Positions 41,344-48,938 of a stretch of DNA of 48,938 nt are shown here, in pieces. Location: NCBI GenBank assembly GCA_009774215.1, contig VSNH01000010.1, positions 1-48,938 of the forward strand. Direction: 5' to 3'. Within the stretch, counting starts at the first letter, position 1. Every line of letters starts with the position of its first letter. Made by a program: the position numbers and the translations under genes. The notes under the pieces are model-generated. The model was not told the DNA's origin. It did not search any database and worked only from the letters and a program-made list of their open reading frames with translations. The DNA comes from Lachnospiraceae bacterium (GTDB lineage Bacteria; Bacillota; Clostridia; Lachnospirales; Lachnospiraceae).

Positions 41344-43428
41344 ATGAGATCAATTAAGGCAAGAATTTTGGCGGCGGTGATTGTATGCACCCTTTTGACA
41401 TCCCTCATTTGCGGCGGGGTCAGTATCATAAATTCCAGAAAAACCGTGTATCAGGATTCCCAGAAGGAAATGCAGTATGCATGTACCAATCAGGCAGAGC
41501 TGCTCAACGCGCAGATGAGCAGGGTAGAGCAGTCTGTCAACACGGCATATAATGTTGCGCTGCAGCAGCTTACGGATGTGCAGGCGTTTAAGACCGATAA
41601 GGCTTATGTGGATGCCTTCAATGTCATCATGGATCAGATGCTTTATGAGATCGGCGGCAATACGGAGGGTGCGCTGACGGCATATATCCGCTATAATCCG
41701 GAGTTTACGGAGCCGGACAGCGGCGTGTTTTGGAGCCGGAGCAGCGACGCAGAAAATTTTGAAGCGCTTGTCCCCACGGATTTCTCCATGTATTCTCCTG
41801 ATGATCTGGAGCATGTGGGCTGGTATTACATACCCGTAAAGAACGGGAAGCCGACCTGGATGGATCCTTATTTAAATTCCAACATCAACGTCTATATGGT
41901 GTCCTATGTCATCCCCATTGTCATTGACGGGGAATCCATCGGCATTATCGGTATGGACATTGCCTTTGATAAGTTTACGTCCACCGTGGAGAATGCGACG
42001 GTGTTTGAGACAGGCTCCGCTTTTCTGGCTGATGCCAATGGCAATATCGCTTACCATAAAACAATCGAGGCCGGAACCGCGGTTTCACAGGTTGACGAGT
42101 CCGGTGTGATGGCCGGTGCGCTGGCGGATCCGTCGAAGGAGGGACTGCCGGTTAATTACACCTACCAGGGTGAATTAAAAGACATGTGTTATAGAACGCT
42201 CACCAACGGCATGAAGTATGTGCTGACGGCGCCGGAGTCTGAGATGAAGAGCGCGGCAAGCCGCATCACCATGCTGATCGTGGTGGGTATGCTGATCGCG
42301 GTGGCGATCTCAGTAGTGATCGGCGTGCTTATGGGGCTGGTGATTACCAGGCCGATCACCCAGATCAACGATATCGTATCTAAGACGGCGCAGTTTGATT
42401 TCGCGAAGAACGAGAACAGCGACAAGCTCTGCAAGCGGCAGGATGAGAGCGGCAGCATGGCAAATTCCCTCAGGGAAATGCGGGCAAGCCTTCGCGCCAT
42501 GGTGATGGATATCAAGACAACCTACTCGGATCTGGATGACACGCTGGAGAAGCTTTCCGACACCACGGAGCGGGTGAAGGGCATGAGCGGAGAGAACACG
42601 GAGACGACGCAGGGCCTTGCGGCGGCTATGCAGGAGACGGCGGCGGCTATGGAGACCGTGAACAATACCGTGAGCCAGATCAGAGAACGCGCGCAGGTGA
42701 TCAGGGACAATTCCAGAGAGGGTGAGCGGGCGTCCTTAGAGAGCAAGCAGCGCGCCGGCGATCTGAAAAATACGACGGGAGAGGCGCAGAATAAGACAAC
42801 GCAGATGTACCGGGGCGTGCAGGAGAAGAGTGCGGCGGCTATGGAGCAGGCGCGGGCAGTGGAGAAGATTAACCAGCTCACCCAGTCCATTCTGGATATT
42901 TCCGGGCAGACGAACCTGCTTGCATTGAATGCGTCTATCGAGGCGGCGAGAGCGGGTGAGGCCGGCAGAGGTTTTGCTGTGGTTGCAGACGAGATCGGCG
43001 GGCTGGCATCCCAGACGTCCTCCACGGTGAGCAATATCAACGGCATCACCACGGAGGTGAATCAGGCGGTTGAGAATATGGAGTCCTGCCTGCAAGAGAT
43101 TCTTTCCTTCCTGGAGGGGACAGTGCTTAAGGATTACAGCGACTTTATGGGCGTTGCGGAGAAATATACGCAGGATGCCTCCGATTTCGAGGAAAATATG
43201 AAGGCCATCGGCGTTGAGGTGGAAACCCTGCTTTCGGCGATCGTGGAGATCGCGGATTCGGTCAACAACATCACCTTGACAGTGAGTGATGCTGCCAACA
43301 ATATCAGCAATATAGCGCAGAAGACGCTGGACGTATCCCAGCTTGTGGAGGGCAATGCGGAGCTGATGGAGACCAACTCGGAGAATGTGGTGAAGCTGAA
43401 GAATATCGTGGATATGTTCCACAATTAA
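41344..43428 (+). CDS. Methyl-accepting chemotaxis protein with dCache-type sensor
   Basis: A 694-residue transmembrane chemoreceptor. The first membrane helix lies at about 8-28. The extracellular sensor (about 30-295) fits a dCache domain (WYYIPVKNGKPTWMDPYLNS and VIDGESIGIIGMDIAFDKF). The second membrane helix lies at about 302-326, then HAMP. The cytoplasmic signalling hairpin contains the tip sequence LLALNASIEAARAGEAGRGF and VVADEIGGLASQTSSTVSNI. It likely senses a small organic ligand; the ligand cannot be read from sequence. GGAG precedes ATG. Confidence 0.95.
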   Translation: MRSIKARILAAVIVCTLLTSLICGGVSIINSRKTVYQDSQKEMQYACTNQAELLNAQMSRVEQSVNTAYNVALQQLTDVQAFKTDKAYVDAFNVIMDQMLYEIGGNTEGALTAYIRYNPEFTEPDSGVFWSRSSDAENFEALVPTDFSMYSPDDLEHVGWYYIPVKNGKPTWMDPYLNSNINVYMVSYVIPIVIDGESIGIIGMDIAFDKFTSTVENATVFETGSAFLADANGNIAYHKTIEAGTAVSQVDESGVMAGALADPSKEGLPVNYTYQGELKDMCYRTLTNGMKYVLTAPESEMKSAASRITMLIVVGMLIAVAISVVIGVLMGLVITRPITQINDIVSKTAQFDFAKNENSDKLCKRQDESGSMANSLREMRASLRAMVMDIKTTYSDLDDTLEKLSDTTERVKGMSGENTETTQGLAAAMQETAAAMETVNNTVSQIRERAQVIRDNSREGERASLESKQRAGDLKNTTGEAQNKTTQMYRGVQEKSAAAMEQARAVEKINQLTQSILDISGQTNLLALNASIEAARAGEAGRGFAVVADEIGGLASQTSSTVSNINGITTEVNQAVENMESCLQEILSFLEGTVLKDYSDFMGVAEKYTQDASDFEENMKAIGVEVETLLSAIVEIADSVNNITLTVSDAANNISNIAQKTLDVSQLVEGNAELMETNSENVVKLKNIVDMFHN

Positions 43429-43532
43429 GCGGATAAATACGGGTAACAGTTCAGCTCAGGACTTTGCATATGCGGCCAAGTGTGTGCGAATACGTAAAGA
43501 TTGAATAGTTACATATATGGTAAAATTTTCGG

Positions 43533-43560
43533 GAATCCCCCTTGTAAGGGGGATTCTTTT
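43533..43560 (+). terminator. Terminator between the chemoreceptor and rpsB
   Basis: GAATCCCCC (43533-43541) pairs perfectly with GGGGGATTC (43548-43556), with loop TTGTAA and a TTTT tail. This is a 9-bp intrinsic terminator for the upstream chemoreceptor transcript. Confidence 0.82.
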
Positions 43561-43570
43561 GTGTTATAGT
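43542..43570 (+). promoter_or_regulatory. rpsB promoter with -35 box inside the terminator loop
   Basis: TTGTAA (43542-43547), exactly the loop of the preceding terminator, and TATAGT (43565-43570) are separated by 17 bases. An alternative extended -10 (TGGTAAAAT, 43519-43526) lies upstream of the hairpin without a clear -35. Confidence 0.55.
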
Positions 43571-43647
43571 ATCTAAGTGTGCGCGAAACGCACGAAATCC
43601 AATTAATCACATATACCCAGCCCATGCCGGTGCCCTTTTTATGTGCA

Positions 43648-43688
43648 GGCCCGCATATGGAAGTTTGCTGTTTCACAGCATACGGGCC
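43648..43688 (+). promoter_or_regulatory. Structured rpsB leader hairpin
   Basis: GGCCCG (43648-43653) pairs with CGGGCC (43683-43688) and encloses TGCTG/CAGCA (43666-43680). It lies about 80 bases before rpsB in a ~190-base leader, the right place for S2 autoregulation. I do not match it to a named leader family. Confidence 0.4.
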
Positions 43689-43767
43689 GCGCGGCGAGCA
43701 GAACTCGATTGTGGTGGCAGGGAGGCGCAAGGTATATGGCAGACAACCAAACGGAGGTAGAAGAACT

Positions 43768-44514
43768 ATGAGCGTTATTTCAATGAAGCAGTTACTGGAA
43801 GCGGGTGTTCATTTCGGACATCAGACGAGAAGATGGAATCCTAAGATGGCTCCCTATATCTTCACGGAGAGAAACGGTATCCACATCATCGATCTGCAGA
43901 AGTCTGTGGGCAAGGTTGACGAGGCTTACAGAGCGGTATTTGACGTGGTGGCGCAGGGCGGCACGATCCTTTTCGTAGGAACGAAGAAGCAGGCGCAGGA
44001 TGCGGTGAAGACGGAAGCTGAGCGTTGCGGTATGTACTATGTAAATGAGAGATGGCTTGGCGGTATGCTCACCAACTTCAAGACAATCCAGTCCAGAGTA
44101 GAGAGATTAAAAGCGATCGAGAGAATGTCCGAGGACGGCACCTTTGAGGTACTGCCGAAGAAGGAAGTCATCAAGATCAAGAAAGAGTGGGAGAAGCTGG
44201 AGAAGAATCTGGGCGGCATCAAGGAGATGACCAGAATACCCGACTGTATCTTTGTGGTAGATCCCAAGAAGGAGAGAATCTGCGTGCAGGAGGCTCATAC
44301 GCTGGGCATTACGCTGATCGGTATCGGCGATACCAACTGTGATCCCGAGGAGCTTGACTATATCATTCCCGGCAACGACGATGCGATCCGTGCGGTGAAG
44401 CTGATCGTATCCAAGATGGCTGACGCGGTCGTTGAGGCGAACCAGGGCGCGGAAGCGGACAGTTATGCGGCAGAAGCTGAGGCGGAAAAGGTAGGGGAAG
44501 CCGACGAGGCGTAA
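43768..44514 (+). CDS. rpsB: 30S ribosomal protein S2
   Basis: The 248-residue S2 protein of the small subunit. Signature sequences are SMKQLLEAGVHFGHQTRRWN, ERNGIHIIDLQKS, GTKKQAQDAV and the YIIPGNDDAIRAVKLI segment near the C-terminus. ATG 43768 with ACGGAGG upstream gives the standard start; the frame is open for 63 more codons upstream but those lie in the leader. The rpsB-tsf order after the fla/che region matches Bacillus. Confidence 0.98.
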   Translation: MSVISMKQLLEAGVHFGHQTRRWNPKMAPYIFTERNGIHIIDLQKSVGKVDEAYRAVFDVVAQGGTILFVGTKKQAQDAVKTEAERCGMYYVNERWLGGMLTNFKTIQSRVERLKAIERMSEDGTFEVLPKKEVIKIKKEWEKLEKNLGGIKEMTRIPDCIFVVDPKKERICVQEAHTLGITLIGIGDTNCDPEELDYIIPGNDDAIRAVKLIVSKMADAVVEANQGAEADSYAAEAEAEKVGEADEA

Positions 44515-44588
44515 TCCGGAAGATGCGGTTTTGCGAAGACGCGGGCCGAAGGGTAAAGTTATAGATGATAATTCAGGAGGGAAAATAG

Positions 44589-45524
44589 ATGGCTATTACA
44601 GCGGCAATGGTAAAAGAGTTGAGAGAGATGACCGGCGCGGGCATGATGGACTGCAAGAAGGCTCTGAACGAGACCGACGGCAACATGGATGCGGCGGTAG
44701 AATATTTGAGAAAGAACGGACAGGCGAAGGCGGAGAAGAAGGCTGGCAGAATCGCAGCCGAGGGTCTTTGTCGTGTGGCGGTGAAGGATGAGAAGACGGC
44801 GGCGGTTGTGGAGGTAAACTCCGAGACCGATTTCGTAGCGAAGAACGCAGACTTCCAGGCGTATGTGGAGGCTGTCGCAAAGCAGGCGGTTGAGTCTGAC
44901 GCGGCTGACATGGACGCTTTCTTAAGTGAGAAATGGCATCTGGATGAGTCCAAGACCGTGAAGGATGCGCTGGTGGACAAGGTTGCAGTGATCGGCGAGA
45001 ACTTAAGCATCAGAAGATTTGAGAAGGTGGTTGCGGCGGACGGCTGCGCGGTGACCTATGTGCACGGCGGCGGTAGAATCGGCGTTATCGTCGAGGCGGC
45101 TACGGATGTAGTGAACGACGCAGTGAAAGAAGCCCTCACGAACATCGCGATGCAGGTGGCGGCTCTCTATCCGAAGTATGTGTCCACCGACGAGGTTTCC
45201 GAGGAGTTCAAGGCGCACGAGAAGGAGATCATCGCGGAGCAGATCAAGAACGATCCCAAGATGGAAGGCAAACCCGAGAAGGTAATCGAGGGTGCGGTAA
45301 ACGGTCGTCTGAACAAAGAACTGAAAGAGGTATGCCTCTTAGAGCAGATCTATGTGAAGGCTGAGGATGGCAAGCAGAGCGTTGCGAAGTATCTGGAGCA
45401 GGTGGCGAAGGAGAATAGCGCGAACCTTTCCGTGAAGAGATTCGTCCGTTTCGAGACCGGAGAGGGTCTGGAGAAGAAGGAGGAGAACTTCGCGGAGGAA
45501 GTGGCAAAGCAGATGGGAATGTAA
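44589..45524 (+). CDS. tsf: Translation elongation factor Ts
   Basis: Nucleotide exchange factor for EF-Tu. The 311-residue protein starts with the UBA-like domain (MAITAAMVKELREMTGAGMM, DCKKALNETDGNMDAAVEYL) followed by the TDFVAKNADF motif that contacts EF-Tu. AGGAGG precedes ATG. It is closed by a strong terminator, after which the core gene order stops. Confidence 0.98.
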   Translation: MAITAAMVKELREMTGAGMMDCKKALNETDGNMDAAVEYLRKNGQAKAEKKAGRIAAEGLCRVAVKDEKTAAVVEVNSETDFVAKNADFQAYVEAVAKQAVESDAADMDAFLSEKWHLDESKTVKDALVDKVAVIGENLSIRRFEKVVAADGCAVTYVHGGGRIGVIVEAATDVVNDAVKEALTNIAMQVAALYPKYVSTDEVSEEFKAHEKEIIAEQIKNDPKMEGKPEKVIEGAVNGRLNKELKEVCLLEQIYVKAEDGKQSVAKYLEQVAKENSANLSVKRFVRFETGEGLEKKEENFAEEVAKQMGM

Positions 45525-45559
45525 ACTTTTTTACAGACCGATTTGAATCAGAACAGGAG

Positions 45560-45603
45560 AACCCTTGTAAATGCTGATAAACAGGCGTTTGCAAGGGTTT
45601 TTT
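45560..45603 (+). terminator. tsf terminator
   Basis: AACCCTTG..AAA.GC pairs with GC.TTT.CAAGGGTT across a TGATAAACAG-type loop and ends in a T run to 45603. A strong intrinsic terminator, and the last core feature on the left of the accessory segment. Confidence 0.88.
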
Positions 45604-46147
45604 GTGGAAGAAGTCGGTTTCCGTAACTTATCATAAGTTATCATAATTTCAGGTGGATTTGGGTAATGGTTTGGGTATGGGGTTGGGTAAAATATGCTAC
45701 CCAATCAGGGTGCGAAACTTCGCTTCTTTCTCAAGGTCAAGAAAGGGGCAAAAACAAAAGGAAAATATGAGTAATAGGTCTTTTGGAAGGAAAATTAGGT
45801 AAAAAACAATATCATCATTTTCATTAAGTAAAAAATATTAAGCTGGTGATTTCTGGATCATACAAAAAAAAGCGATATATTTTTTGATACCATCTATATT
45901 ATAGTAAGGAAGGTGAAATACCTTGGCTTGCAGAGCACAAACTATTCTCATATGGCTTTTGCAAACTCCTCTATGGCAACGATGACGGTTTTTAGATATA
46001 TGAAGCAAAAGCATACATTTTGGCTCTGCACATTAAATTTATCATAGTAATCACCTTTCTCCTTTTATAAAATGAAAAATTTGTTTGTTAAAGAAGAAGC
46101 AGCCTTGCCTTAGGACTGCTTTTTCTTATTGACGGGATATTCTTTCA
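45604..46147. other. AT-rich junction region without a convincing gene
   Basis: About 540 bases beyond the tsf terminator. It starts with a tandem TTATCATAAG repeat (45633 on). Three copies of TTGGGTA follow at exact 12-base spacing (45659, 45671, 45683), and then the inverted copy TACCCAA (45698-45704). Two marginal small frames exist: + strand GTG 45913 to 46047 (44 residues) and - strand ATG 46045 to 45992 (17 residues). The latter follows a very good AAAGGTGAT-type ribosome site. Neither resembles a known protein; they may be remnants of a broken gene. Confidence 0.5.
46094..46126 (-). terminator. Hairpin downstream of the 46148 gene, possibly bidirectional
   Basis: AAGCAG (46097-46102) pairs with CTGCTT (46116-46121), with CCT/AGG inside. 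T-rich tracts lie on both sides, so it can stop - strand transcription from 46148-47203 and + strand read-through. Confidence 0.6.
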
Positions 46148-47203
46148 TTACTTTTTTCTGATTTCTTTAAGTTCCAGTTTTAGCCCACACATTTCGTTGA
46201 TCAGGTTATAGTCGATACCAGCATCGATCCATCTGCACAAGTCTCTATATAAAATATGATTTCCACCCAAAATATCACAAAAGAGTAACATAGGGCTTTT
46301 GATGGAATACCCATGCAGATTCATAAATTTTTCTATCTCATCGGATGATGGAATAGTTAAATAAAATGCAAGTTGAAGATAAAAGTCAAATTTAGCTGGC
46401 AGAGATCCCTTTGTATATCGTTTCCAGTTCTTCCTGTCTATTCCTTTTCCCTGCAGATAGTTGCTCGCAAGGATTTTCTCATAACCGTCAAAGGAAAAGT
46501 AGTCAGTGCAACGTATCTTGTTTTTGACGTTGCCATAAATATTATCAAGAGTTCCTGTCAGATACTTGATTTTTTCGGCAGGATCTAAGTTCCGCAATTT
46601 TTCATTATCAATGATCTTCATGCCGTTTAACGGTAGGGAGGTAAAATCATATGTTGCATAGAACTTACTGCGGGCAGCGGCAAGTTCAGTGATTCTATTA
46701 ATATAGACCATCTTATGTTTTTCGGCATCTGCTACGAGTGGGATACTCCATAAATTTCCTGTAGAAAAAGGGTCTTTATATAAATCTTTGTATAGTTCTT
46801 TATAATGCTGTAAGGCAGCATACCTTTTGCCCGCAATTTTACTGTCTTCATGGTTTATTTCCTGCAGTTCTGCCTGCTTTACCATATAGGCATAGACTGG
46901 CATTACATCCCTCTCATGGATTTCCTGTATAGATGGTCCAGCGATATCCATAACAAGCCTGTCAAGCGGATTGCGGGAATCTACACTGATCCATATGCCG
47001 TCAAAGGTAAAAGGCATAGAAGAGTAGCGGTAGGCTTCTCTTGCCGTTGCAAATTCTTCCTGCTCCATGATACCTGAATCGGTAAATTCATCTATTGTAT
47101 TCTGAAATTTTTCAAAATCTCCATTAAAGAAACAGTCATAAGCAGAAGTGTTTAATATTTCCAATTCGTTATAGAGCTGGCTGTATGATAGCTTATCTTT
47201 CAT
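46148..47203 (-). CDS. Accessory protein of unknown function (351 residues)
   Basis: A soluble-looking protein of 351 residues, rich in Tyr, Asp, Lys and Ile, with no signal peptide or membrane helix. It starts MKDKLSYSQLYNELEIL. The C-terminal ~90 residues (FDFYLQLAFYLTIPSSDEIE, then HGYSIKSPMLLFCDIL and CRWIDAGIDYNLINEMCG) form a pattern of paired helices. I associate such patterns with uncharacterised proteins of Firmicutes mobile regions, but I cannot name the family. An extended -10 box (TGTTATAAT, - strand, 47266-47258) lies ~55 bases upstream. Codon use is AT-rich, unlike the flagellar genes. Confidence 0.75.
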   Translation of the reverse strand: MKDKLSYSQLYNELEILNTSAYDCFFNGDFEKFQNTIDEFTDSGIMEQEEFATAREAYRYSSMPFTFDGIWISVDSRNPLDRLVMDIAGPSIQEIHERDVMPVYAYMVKQAELQEINHEDSKIAGKRYAALQHYKELYKDLYKDPFSTGNLWSIPLVADAEKHKMVYINRITELAAARSKFYATYDFTSLPLNGMKIIDNEKLRNLDPAEKIKYLTGTLDNIYGNVKNKIRCTDYFSFDGYEKILASNYLQGKGIDRKNWKRYTKGSLPAKFDFYLQLAFYLTIPSSDEIEKFMNLHGYSIKSPMLLFCDILGGNHILYRDLCRWIDAGIDYNLINEMCGLKLELKEIRKK

Positions 47204-47257
47204 TTATGCAGGGTTCCTTTCTGGAATGGGGATGGATTTATATATGATTCTGTAAAG

Positions 47258-47266
47258 ATTATAACA
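47258..47266 (-). promoter_or_regulatory. Extended -10 promoter for the 46148-47203 gene
   Basis: On the - strand, TGTTATAAT matches the extended -10 consensus TGnTATAAT exactly. No strong -35 is seen at the right distance. It lies about 55 bases before the ATG at 47203. Confidence 0.5.
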
Positions 47267-47304
47267 ATAATAGAAACGTAAAGAAAGCTAAAACAGATAT
47301 TGTA

Positions 47305-47336
47305 ATAAATCAAACTGCCTGCGGAATGCAGACAGT
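47305..47336 (-). terminator. Hairpin downstream of the 47382 gene
   Basis: On the - strand, ACTGTCTGC pairs with GCAGGCAGT around ATTCC, followed by TTTGATTTAT. A moderate intrinsic terminator that separates the two accessory genes. Confidence 0.55.
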
Positions 47337-47381
47337 CTGATGAAATGCAAATTTCTGAGGTCATAGATCGGTAACACACGC

Positions 47382-48518
47382 TTATAAATGATACTTTTCT
47401 TTCAACGGGTAGTAGATGTAATCTACGTGGATATCATTCCAGTTCTGTCTTGGAATCCTCATATTCTGGAAAAAGCTGTCCCGTTTGGTGAGTCCTGATT
47501 TTTCCTGTCGGGAATAATCGTAACCCTGCTCATTTTCTTTGTCCCGTAAAGAAAGAATCCTGTCAGCATCCGACATATACACCTGCAGGGTTATCTGTGG
47601 GAAGAAACCAAGATACCTTTCCAACATGAGATAGATGCAGATGATGTTCTCATAGATCTTCTTGAGATACATATTGTTGCATTTATCGAATGTGCCGATG
47701 GTGATATTTTTCCCTGTTGGCTTCCCGATGAAGAAGAATCCTGCGGCTGTCATATTGAAAAGGGAATAGTAGTATCTCCTGTATTCCTTTGGGGAAGTGA
47801 TCAAGTCTTTTTCACGTTCCAGCTTTTCCTTTATGTCGATATAATCAGAATAGTCATCATCAATCTTATATCCAAGAAAATTCCGTTGGTGATGATACAG
47901 ATCTGCGGTGATCTTATAGTAATCATTCATAAAATCAGATACACGGGGAAAACCAGAGGCGATAAGTTCCTTGTCTTTGATAGGGAACTTTTCGTACAGT
48001 TTTCCGTATAACTGATAGACTGACATCTGGTTCTCTGTTGTAAAAACGGAGATACAGTAGTCTGTTAAGAAATTCAGCAGATTCTGTAAGGTCAGTTCCA
48101 TGCCAAGCTGCTCCATCAGCGGAACAGCCTGTCTTATGAGGAATTCAGTCCTGTAAATATTGTGCCAGATTTTCCTGTTATTCAGTTTGACAGAGCAGGA
48201 ATCTCTTGTGCTGCATTCGTGGTACATGGCAAGCGGAAACTTGGTCATGATATAAAGGCAGGTCTTCGTATCAGTTGCCTGTTTTTTGATCAACAGGCCA
48301 TTGGAGAGCAGGTCGGCAAACATATCATTTGCCTTATGCTCACCTATCTGGTAGAAAATCCTTACAAGCGTAACTGCCTGCTTTCTCAGCATAAATCCAC
48401 CTCCGAGGTAGAAGAGTATATTTAATATGGGAATATTCCTGTTAAAACATTCTTCCTTTGCCAGCCTGCTTTTGGTTCTGGCGGAAACATTTTCGTTTCT
48501 GTACATATGTGATTTCAC
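47382..48518 (-). CDS. Accessory protein with possible winged-helix N-terminus, unknown function (378 residues)
   Basis: A cytoplasmic-looking, Tyr-, Lys- and Ile-rich protein. Residues about 30-95 (ILNILFYLGGGFMLRKQAVT, then KANDMFADLLSNGLLIKKQ and LYIMTKFPLAMY) read like a winged helix-turn-helix of the replication-relaxation kind, followed by ~280 residues of mixed helix without a known motif. The start is uncertain. GTG 48518 and ATG 48506 sit near AAGGAG. ATG 48392 has GGAGGTGG 4 nt upstream and would give 336 residues but cut the winged helix. Likely a mobile-element regulator or replication-linked protein, by inference only. Confidence 0.7.
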   Translation of the reverse strand: MKSHMYRNENVSARTKSRLAKEECFNRNIPILNILFYLGGGFMLRKQAVTLVRIFYQIGEHKANDMFADLLSNGLLIKKQATDTKTCLYIMTKFPLAMYHECSTRDSCSVKLNNRKIWHNIYRTEFLIRQAVPLMEQLGMELTLQNLLNFLTDYCISVFTTENQMSVYQLYGKLYEKFPIKDKELIASGFPRVSDFMNDYYKITADLYHHQRNFLGYKIDDDYSDYIDIKEKLEREKDLITSPKEYRRYYYSLFNMTAAGFFFIGKPTGKNITIGTFDKCNNMYLKKIYENIICIYLMLERYLGFFPQITLQVYMSDADRILSLRDKENEQGYDYSRQEKSGLTKRDSFFQNMRIPRQNWNDIHVDYIYYPLKEKYHL

Positions 48519-48535
48519 ACTCCTTTTTATCTGTT

Positions 48536-48558
48536 GGTAAGTCCCTAAAAGGCTTACC
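48536..48558 (-). promoter_or_regulatory. Inverted repeat in the leader of the 47382 gene
   Basis: GGTAAG (48536-48541) and CTTACC (48553-48558) form a stem with a CTAAAAG-type loop, about 20-25 bases before the candidate start codons. It could be an operator or a leader hairpin. Confidence 0.4.
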
Positions 48559-48642
48559 TTACATCATAGATAAAAAGGGTGAATTGATAATGGGGCAGAC
48601 AGATAGAGGATTGCAGGATAAAATACGATAATTGAAGAAGAA

Positions 48643-48670
48643 TATAATAAAAGCCCCTCGGATGAGGGGC
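48643..48670 (-). terminator. Terminator directly after the Phd-type antitoxin gene
   Basis: On the - strand, GCCCCTC (48670-48664) pairs with GAGGGGC (48659-48653) around a four-base loop and is followed by TTTTATTAT. It starts 19 bases after the antitoxin stop codon, leaving no room for a toxin gene in the same transcript. Confidence 0.85.
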
Positions 48671-48689
48671 AGTGAAGCAAGAGAGGTAA

Positions 48690-48905
48690 TTATTTCATAG
48701 CCAGTCTCTCTATTTTTGGATCTTCGATATCTATATCTTTCGGCAGAATGCCAAATAATGATTTTGCGGTTTCCACTCTGTCATGGTATGGATTGGTCAG
48801 CTTTGCCACTACTTTTCCGTATTTTGTGATAAAGATATCTTCCGTAGCAGATATTTGTAGATATTTCCCAAGATTGTTTTTAAGTTCTTTTGCTGTAATT
48901 GTCAT
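48690..48905 (-). CDS. Phd/YefM-family antitoxin, solitary
   Basis: A 71-residue protein of the prevent-host-death family. The N-terminus MTITAKELKNNLGKYL and FITKYGKVVAKLTNP form the beta-sheet/helix DNA-binding fold; the C-terminal half (ETAKSLFGILPKDIDIED) would wrap a toxin. AAAAAGGAAG precedes ATG. No Doc, YoeB or PIN-type toxin follows, because a terminator closes the gene at once. A toxin could lie to the right of the window, in reverse order, or the protein may act only as a repressor. Confidence 0.85.
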   Translation of the reverse strand: MTITAKELKNNLGKYLQISATEDIFITKYGKVVAKLTNPYHDRVETAKSLFGILPKDIDIEDPKIERLAMK

Positions 48906-48938
48906 ATAAAAAGTCTTCCTTTTTATTACTATTATGAT

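Noticed and set aside
43579..43767. 63-codon N-terminal extension of rpsB
   Set aside because: The extension covers the structured leader, S2 proteins start at the ATG at 43768, and a good ribosome site precedes that ATG.
1..48938. tRNA, rRNA, insertion sequences and CRISPR arrays
   Set aside because: No cloverleaf, rRNA-like stretch, transposase or regularly spaced repeat array was seen anywhere in the window.

Overview
The window looks like a chromosomal segment of a motile Lachnospiraceae-type (Clostridia, Firmicutes) bacterium. Gene order follows the Bacillus/Clostridia fla/che region: a dprA-like 3' end, topA, codY, flgB-flgC-fliE and on through cheD-fliA, then rpsB-tsf. Protein features agree: CheC/CheD/FliY adaptation proteins, a CodY regulator, FlhF/FlhG and a WhiG-type sigma factor. 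Core genes are moderately GC-rich and all on the + strand to 45524. The last ~3.3 kb is AT-rich and reads on the - strand.

Layout. 1-3700: dprA-like tail, a small unknown gene, topA and codY, each with a recognisable promoter or terminator. 3760-16845: flagellar cluster I (flgB, flgC, fliE, fliF, fliG, fliH, fliI, fliJ, a MotE/YlxF-like gene, fliK, flgD, a TIGR02530 gene, flgE), led by a sigma-A-type promoter with a CodY-box-like site. A strong terminator follows flgE. A new promoter opens cluster II (17006-38647): flbD, motA, motB, fliL, fliM, fliY, cheY, fliO, fliP, fliQ, fliR, flhB, flhA, flhF, flhG, a PilZ gene, cheB, cheA, cheW, cheC, cheD, an unknown membrane gene, fliA and fapA. Then come three poorly characterised genes (38906-41192), a chemoreceptor (41344-43428) and rpsB-tsf with its own promoter and leader. 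After the tsf terminator lies an accessory segment with two unrecognised - strand genes and a solitary Phd-type antitoxin, probably the edge of a mobile or genomic island.

Together the core genes encode the MS ring, switch, export apparatus, rod/hook, stator, a c-di-GMP-responsive PilZ protein, the chemotaxis pathway (no cheR here) and the sigma factor for late flagellar genes. Flagellin, filament cap and flgM are not in the window.

The most interesting non-gene signal is a ~95-115 nt structured element present five times, always on the + strand: before topA, and in the flgB-flgC, pilZ-cheB, fapA-hypothetical and mltG-like-mcp gaps. Three copies begin within 1-2 nt of the upstream stop codon and a fourth begins 4 nt after it. 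The copies keep a long nested stem plus hairpins through compensatory base changes, so they look like a dispersed structured RNA element inside the motility cluster. I do not recognise it as a named family. A second, two-copy element lies before flgD and fliA.
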